Source: Arthrobacter sp. OVS8 (GTDB lineage: Bacteria; Actinomycetota; Actinomycetes; Actinomycetales; Micrococcaceae). Taken from it: 64,000 nt of DNA. This document shows positions 59,049 through 64,000 of this stretch, in pieces; position 1 is the first letter of the stretch; each line of letters begins with the position of its first letter. The notes under the pieces were generated by a model. The model had not been told where the DNA came from and made no database searches. It was given only the letters and a program-made list of their open reading frames with translations. The stretch is taken from contig CP116670.1 of NCBI GenBank assembly GCA_028370155.1, forward strand, positions 682,001 to 746,000. Direction: 5' to 3'. Made by a program: the position numbers and the translations under genes.

Positions 59049-60683
59049 ATGACCACTCTCAGCTACGACGCCACGGGCGCCGCCCGACTGGCCCACGAAC
59101 AGCACCTGCCCGCCCTGCTGGAGGACAAGGTCGCCACCCGGATCTTCGCCAAGGACCCCACCCTGTGGGGAGCCGACGCCGAGGCCGAAGCGTCCGTCCG
59201 GCTCGGCTGGGTCGAGGCGGCCACCGTCTCCCAGCCGCTCGTGGCGGACATCCTGGCCCTCCGTGACGCCCTGCGGGCCGAAGGAGTCAGCCGGATCGTC
59301 CTGTGCGGAATGGGCGGATCCTCACTGGCCCCCGAGGTCATCGCCGGAACCGCCGGCGTCGAGCTGACCGTGCTGGACAGCACGGACCCGGAACAGGTGG
59401 CCGCCGCCCTCGCGGACCGGCTGGCCGAAACGGCGATCGTGGTGTCCTCGAAGTCCGGCTCCACCCTGGAGACTGACTCGCAGCGCCGGATCTTCGAGCA
59501 CGCCTTCACCGAGGCCGGCCTCGATGCGAAGAGCCGGATCATCATTGTCACCGATCCGGGTTCACCGCTGGACAAGTCCGCCCGCGAGGCAGGCTACCGC
59601 GCCGTCTTCAACGCCGATCCCAACGTCGGGGGCCGCTACTCGGCGCTCACCGTGTTCGGGATGGTGCCCTGCGGCCTGGCCGGTGTTGACATCCAGGCGT
59701 TCCTGGACGAAGCGGAGGAAGCTGCCGAAGTCCTCAACGAGGACGGCGAGGAGAACATCGGCCTGGCCCTCGGTGCGGCGCTGGGCGGCACGAATCCGCT
59801 GCGCGACAAAATCGTCATCGCCGAGGCCGGCTCCGGCATCAAGGGTTTCGCCGACTGGGCCGAACAGCTCATCGCGGAATCCACCGGCAAGCTCGGCACC
59901 GGCGTACTCCCGGTCGTTGCCGGCCCGGCGTCTCCGGAAACCACGCTGGGCGCCCCCGACGTCCTGGTGGTCCGCCTCGTCGCCGCGGACGCCGACGTCG
60001 AACTCGGTGAGAACGAGGTCGCGATTGCCGGCGGCCTGCCCACCCAGATGATGACGTGGGAGTTCGCCACGGCCGTGGCCGGACGCCTGCTGGGCATCAA
60101 CCCCTACGACCAGCCCGACGTCGAGGCCGCCAAGGTGGCCGCCCGCGGGCTGCTGGACGCGCAGCCGGAACCGACGCCGGCAGCCTTCACCGACGGCGCC
60201 ATCGAGGTCCGCGGCGGCGACTGGCTCGGCTCCGCCACCACCGCGGCCGGGGCTGTCAGCGCACTGCTGGGCGAACTCGGACCGGACAGCTACCTGAGTG
60301 TCCAGGCCTACTTCGACCGGCTCGCGTACGCCCCGCTGGAAGGCGTCCGGGACCAGCTGGCAGCCGTCAGCGGCCGTCCCGTGACGTTCGGCTGGGGACC
60401 GCGATTCCTGCACTCCACCGGGCAGTTCCACAAGGGCGGACCCGCGATCGGCGTCTTCCTGCAGGTGACGGCCGCAGCCGCCGACGACCTGGCCATCCCG
60501 GACCGTCCCTTCAGCTTCGGCGAGCTGATCGCGGCCCAGGCCGCCGGCGACGCCCAGGTCTTGTCCGATCACGGCCGCCCGGTCCTCCGCCTGCACCTCA
60601 CGGACCGGGCAGCCGGCGTCCGCCAGCTGCAGGACCTCGTCGCCACGCTGGCCGGCCAGGCTGTCCCCTCCACCGAAAGCTAA
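59049..60683 (+). CDS. pgi: Glucose-6-phosphate isomerase
   Basis: Intact, 544 residues. RIVLCGMGGSSLAPEVIAGT, TAIVVSSKSGSTLETDSQRR (phosphosugar loop), ADPNVGGRYSALTVFGMVP, PTQMMTWEFATAVAGRLLGI and HSTGQFHKGGPAIGVFLQVT. This is the fused-type PGI common in actinobacteria. Starts 5 bp after tal. Its presence between tal and zwf links glycolysis and the pentose phosphate path in one transcript; corynebacteria lack pgi at this place. Confidence 0.93.
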   Translation: MTTLSYDATGAARLAHEQHLPALLEDKVATRIFAKDPTLWGADAEAEASVRLGWVEAATVSQPLVADILALRDALRAEGVSRIVLCGMGGSSLAPEVIAGTAGVELTVLDSTDPEQVAAALADRLAETAIVVSSKSGSTLETDSQRRIFEHAFTEAGLDAKSRIIIVTDPGSPLDKSAREAGYRAVFNADPNVGGRYSALTVFGMVPCGLAGVDIQAFLDEAEEAAEVLNEDGEENIGLALGAALGGTNPLRDKIVIAEAGSGIKGFADWAEQLIAESTGKLGTGVLPVVAGPASPETTLGAPDVLVVRLVAADADVELGENEVAIAGGLPTQMMTWEFATAVAGRLLGINPYDQPDVEAAKVAARGLLDAQPEPTPAAFTDGAIEVRGGDWLGSATTAAGAVSALLGELGPDSYLSVQAYFDRLAYAPLEGVRDQLAAVSGRPVTFGWGPRFLHSTGQFHKGGPAIGVFLQVTAAAADDLAIPDRPFSFGELIAAQAAGDAQVLSDHGRPVLRLHLTDRAAGVRQLQDLVATLAGQAVPSTES

Positions 60684-60698
60684 GGCACCAACGCAACC

Positions 60699-62258
60699 AT
60701 GCCAGAAAAACTGAACGGCGGCAGGAACACGGCCGGCCGGGGCGCAATCCGCTCCGGGACCCCGTGACCGGCGCCTGAACCGTATTGCGGGACCGTCCTC
60801 ACTGGTCCTGTTCGGGGTCACGGGGGACCTCGCACGCAAGAAACTCATGCCGGCCGTGTACGACCTCGCCAACCGCGGGCTGCTGCCGCCGAGCTTTGCG
60901 CTGGTGGGCTTCGCCCGCCGGGAGTGGGACAACGAGGACTTCGCGGCGGAGGTGAAGGAGGCCGTCAAGACCTACGCCCGCACCCCGTTTGATGAAACGG
61001 TGTGGGAGCAGCTCGCGAAGGGTATCCGCTTCGTGCAGGGCGAGTTCGACGACGACGACGCCTTCAAGCGGCTGTCCGAAACGATCGACGAACTCGATGA
61101 GCAGCGCGGGACACGCGGCAACCACGCGTTCTACCTCTCCATCCCGCCGAACGCGTTTGAACTGGTCTGCCGGCAGCTGTCCAAGCACGGCCTGGCCCAG
61201 GCCGAGGGCGACAAGTGGCGGCGCGTGGTCATTGAGAAGCCCTTCGGCCACGATCTGGAGTCGGCGCGCCAGCTCAACGACATCGTGGAATCGGTCTTCC
61301 CGCAGGACGCCGTGTTCCGGATCGACCACTACCTGGGCAAAGAAACGGTGCAGAACATCCTGGCGCTGCGCTTCGCCAACCAGCTCTTCGAACCGCTCTG
61401 GAACGCGAATTACGTCGACCACGTCCAGATCACCATGGCCGAAGACATCGGCACCGGCGGCCGGGCGGGCTACTACGACGGCGTGGGCGCGGCCCGCGAC
61501 GTCATCCAGAACCACCTGCTGCAGCTCCTGGCCCTGACCGCGATGGAGGAGCCGATTTCCTTCAACGCCGATGACCTCCGGGCCGAGAAGGAAAAGGTCC
61601 TCGCCGCCGTGCGGCTCCCCGATGACCTCTCCACCCACTCGGCCCGCGGACAGTTCACCGGCGGCTGGCAGGGCGGCGAGAAGGTGGTGGGCTACCTCGA
61701 GGAGGACGGCATCCCCGCCGACTCGGAGACGGAGACGTTCGCCGCGATCCGGGTCGACATCAACACCCGCCGCTGGTCCGGTGTGCCGTTCTACCTGCGC
61801 GCCGGCAAGCGCCTCGGGCGGCGCGTGACCGAGATCGCCGTCGTGCTCAAACGCGCCCCCAACCTGCTCTTCACCGACCACGGCGAGGACGACTTCGGCC
61901 AGAACGCCGTGGTGATCCGGGTCCAGCCCGACGAGGGCGCCACCATCCGCTTCGGGTCCAAGGTCCCCGGAACACAGATGGAAGTCCGTGACGTGACCAT
62001 GGACTTCGGCTACGGGCACTCCTTTACGGAGTCCAGCCCGGAGGCCTACGAACGGCTCATCCTCGACGTGCTGCTGGGCGAGCCGCCGCTGTTCCCCGGC
62101 ATGCCGAGGTGGAGCTGTCCTGGAAGATCCTGGATCCGTTCGAGGAGTACTGGGCCAGCCTCAAGGAACAGCCCGAGCCATACGCACCGGGAAGCTGGGG
62201 ACCCGCCTCCGCCGACGAACTGCTTGCCCGTGACGGACGAACCTGGAGAAGGCCATGA
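60699..62258 (+). CDS. zwf: Glucose-6-phosphate dehydrogenase
   Basis: About 520 residues with two missing bases (near 60740-60765 and 62105). N-terminus MPEKLNGGRNTAGRG; NADP loop SLVLFGVTGDLARKKLMPAV; catalytic RIDHYLGKETVQNILALRFA (the DHYLGK site); VIEKPFGHDLESARQLN; EPLWNANYVDHVQITMAEDI. It oxidises glucose-6-phosphate and makes NADPH. The restored end reads PYAPGSWGPASADELLARDG. Stop overlaps the ATG of opcA (ATGA). Confidence 0.93.
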
Positions 62259-63194
62259 TCGTAGATCTTCCCGATACCACCACCTCCAAGATCTCCAAGA
62301 AGATCATGGCGTTGCGCGAGCAGGGCGGCGTGATTGCCCTGGGCCGGGTGCTGACCCTCGTGGTCGTCACCAAGTCCGGCCTCGAAGAGGAAGCCATCGA
62401 GGCCGCCAACGAGGCCAGCCGCGAGCACCCCTGCCGGATCATCGTCCTCGCCGACGCCGGGGCCAGCGCCCCGACCCGGCTCGACGCCCAAATCCGGGTG
62501 GGCGGAGACGCCGGAGCGTCCGAGGTGATCCTGCTCCGCGGCTACGGTGAACTCGCGGAGGAAAGCGAATCCTCGTCGCGGCCCTGCTGCTGCCGGACGC
62601 GCCGATCGTGGCCTGGTGGCCGCACGGCGCCCCCAAGAACGCCTGCGAGACGTCGATCGGTCGGATCGCGCACCGGCGGATCACCGACTCGGCCAACGAA
62701 CCCGACCCGCAAGGGGCGCTGGAAAACATCCGCCGCACCTACAAGGCCGGCGACACGGACCTCGCCTGGACCCGCCTGACCAACTGGCGGATCCAGCTGG
62801 CAGCGGTCCTGGACCAGGTGGACGGCTCGCCCGTCACGGCAGTCGCCGTCGAAGGCGCCTCGGACTCCCCAGCACCATCCTGCTCGCGGCCTGGCTCACG
62901 CTGGCCCTGGACGCGCCGGTCACGATCGTTGCCGACCCCGCAGGGACCGGGATCCGGCGCGTGCGGCTCACCCGGACGGCCGGCGACGTCCAGCTCTTCC
63001 GGCCCGGCCTCACCGTGGCGGAGCTGACCCAGCCCGGCCAGCCCGTCCAGCGCATCTCCCTGCCGCGCCGCAGCCTGAAGGACTGTCTCGCCGAGGAACT
63101 CCGCCGGCTCGATCCGGACGAAGTGTTCGGTGAAGTGATTACTATTGGACTGCCACGTACCAATCTAAGGAGTGTCCGTCCCAGTGAGCGCTGA
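62255..63194 (+). CDS. opcA: Glucose-6-phosphate dehydrogenase assembly protein OpcA
   Basis: About 314 residues with two missing bases (near 62565 and 62865). MIVDLPDTTTSKISKKIMAL, RVLTLVVVTKSGLEEEAIEA, SREHPCRIIVLADAGASAPT, LLLPDAPIVAWWPHGAPKNA, DTDLAWTRLTNWRIQLAAVL and the C-terminal QRISLPRRSLKDCLAEELRR are all OpcA features. Works as an activator/assembly partner of Zwf. Starts inside the zwf stop, and its end overlaps the pgl start by about 10 bases. Confidence 0.9.
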
Positions 63195-63986
63195 CCCCAG
63201 AGTAAGCATCCATCCCGACTCGACCGTCCTCATGGCTGCCATCGCGGCCCGCCTGATCACCAAGCTGGTGGACATCCAGGACAAACACGGCGAGGCGACG
63301 GTGGTGCTTACCGGCGGGTCGATGGGCATCGGTTCGCTCAAAGCCGTGGCCGAATCACCGGCGTCCTCCGCCGTCGACTGGTCCAAGGTCAACTTCTGGT
63401 GGGGCGATGAGCGCTTCGTCGCAGCCGACGACCCGGAACGCAACGCCCGCCAGGCCGACGAGGCGCTCCTCTCGCGTATCCCGGCCGATCCTGCGCGGAT
63501 CCATGTGCCCGGGTCCACTGACGAGTTCGGCTCTCCCGAGGACGCGGCCGCGGACTACGCCGCCAGGCTCCGCGACGCGGCGGCCGCGGAACACGCAGCG
63601 GACATGTCCGATGACCGCCCGGAGCACCCTGCCGCCCTCCCCGCTTCGACATCGTCCTGCTTGGCGTCGGACCGGACGCGCATGTCGCGTCGCTCTTCCC
63701 GGAGCAGGCCGGGATCCGGGAGAAGGAACTCTCCGTGGTGGGGGTCCGCAACTCCCCAAACCGCCGCCGCTGCGGATTTCCCTCACGCTTCCGGCCATCA
63801 ACACGGCATCGGAAATCTGGATGGTCGTGGCCGGCGAGGACAAGGCGGGAGCCGTCGGGCTGGCCCTCGCAGGAGCGAACCCGGTGCAGGTGCCGCCGCC
63901 GCCCGCGCGGCCGGAACGAAACGCTCTGGCTGATCGACGAAAACGCCGCTGCCCGGGTGCCGGAACAACTGGTCCGGAAGGGCTGA
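63184..63986 (+). CDS. pgl: 6-phosphogluconolactonase
   Basis: About 268 residues with three missing bases (near 63640, 63755 and 63905). LMAAIAARLITKLVDIQDKH, ATVVLTGGSMGIGSLKAVAE, VNFWWGDERFVAADDPERNA (conserved GDERxV), RFDIVLLGVGPDAHVASLFP (GxGxDGHxASLFP type; here D-A-H) and LWLIDENAAARVPEQLVRKG. Hydrolyses the lactone made by Zwf. The GTG at 63184 has AAGGAG at 11-nt spacing, better than the GTG at 63172. Last gene of the operon in the window. The last 14 bases to 64000 hold nothing recognisable. Confidence 0.88.
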
Positions 63987-64000
63987 CCGGGAAGGGCTGC

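Overview
The window looks like chromosomal DNA of a high-GC Gram-positive actinobacterium, most likely Arthrobacter, Pseudarthrobacter or a close relative in the Micrococcaceae. The reasons are the very high GC content, frequent GTG/TTG starts, a SUF operon headed by a SufR-type repressor, the ctaB / tkt-tal-pgi-zwf-opcA-pgl arrangement, the actinobacterial BioYMN transporter, ADP-glucose type glycogen genes and a DevR/DevS two-component pair. The content is mostly ordinary chromosomal backbone. I see no phage, insertion sequence, CRISPR array, rRNA or tRNA.

A property of the whole window: about 37 of the 61 genes can only be read by joining two or more frames, with roughly 60-65 breaks in total. 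At every junction I followed closely, restoring one missing base repairs the gene, most often in a short C or G run. This includes core genes (tkt, tal, zwf, opcA, ctaB, glgA). The best explanation is uncorrected deletion errors in the assembly, not mass gene decay. I therefore annotate each such gene as one CDS spanning its pieces and give approximate break positions.

Layout. 1-4.4 kb: start of malQ with an upstream hemerythrin gene, a TraR/DksA zinc-finger protein, an M50-like membrane peptidase, a glutathionyl-hydroquinone reductase-like protein and a FUSC membrane protein. 4.5-11.3 kb: a fatty-acid cluster (MaoC hydratase, two-domain FabG, thiolase, TetR regulator, acyl-CoA oxidase/dehydrogenase) with a perfect palindromic operator in the divergent gap. 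11.3-15.6 kb: glgA and glgC, divergent, then an unusual SDR protein with a zinc-ribbon-like motif. 15.7-20.2 kb: a DevR/DevS (DosR/DosS-like) locus with a universal stress protein and two flavin-binding PPOX proteins; DosR-like palindromes lie in the intergenic gaps. 20.3-23.7 kb: transglutaminase, alpha-E protein and circularly permuted ATP-grasp protein, a predicted peptide-ligation or tagging cassette. 23.9-34.8 kb: YeiH-type exporter, PepN, a lipoate ligase family protein with permuted domains, ribosomal protein L31 type B, a TrmH methyltransferase, a TauE exporter, an ABC ATPase, SerB, an SDR, a DUF5655 protein and Hsp20. 34.9-42 kb: FabG, DUF3099, a small cysteine protein, SURF1, YbaK, an ABC-F ATPase and BioYMN. 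42.2-45.9 kb: a thiolase / acyl-CoA synthetase pair and a YpfJ-type zinc peptidase. 46-51.3 kb: the SUF Fe-S operon (sufR-sufB-sufD-Rieske-sufC-DUF59). 51.4-55.2 kb: an ABC exporter, ctaA and ctaB. 55.7-64 kb: the pentose phosphate operon tkt-tal-pgi-zwf-opcA-pgl.

How the parts fit. The right third combines Fe-S assembly, heme A/O synthesis and NADPH/pentose supply, as in mycobacteria and corynebacteria. The left third is lipid degradation, glycogen metabolism and a hypoxia/redox-type stress locus. Convergent gene pairs are mostly separated by strong hairpins, and several of these are long palindromes that may belong to dispersed repeat families.
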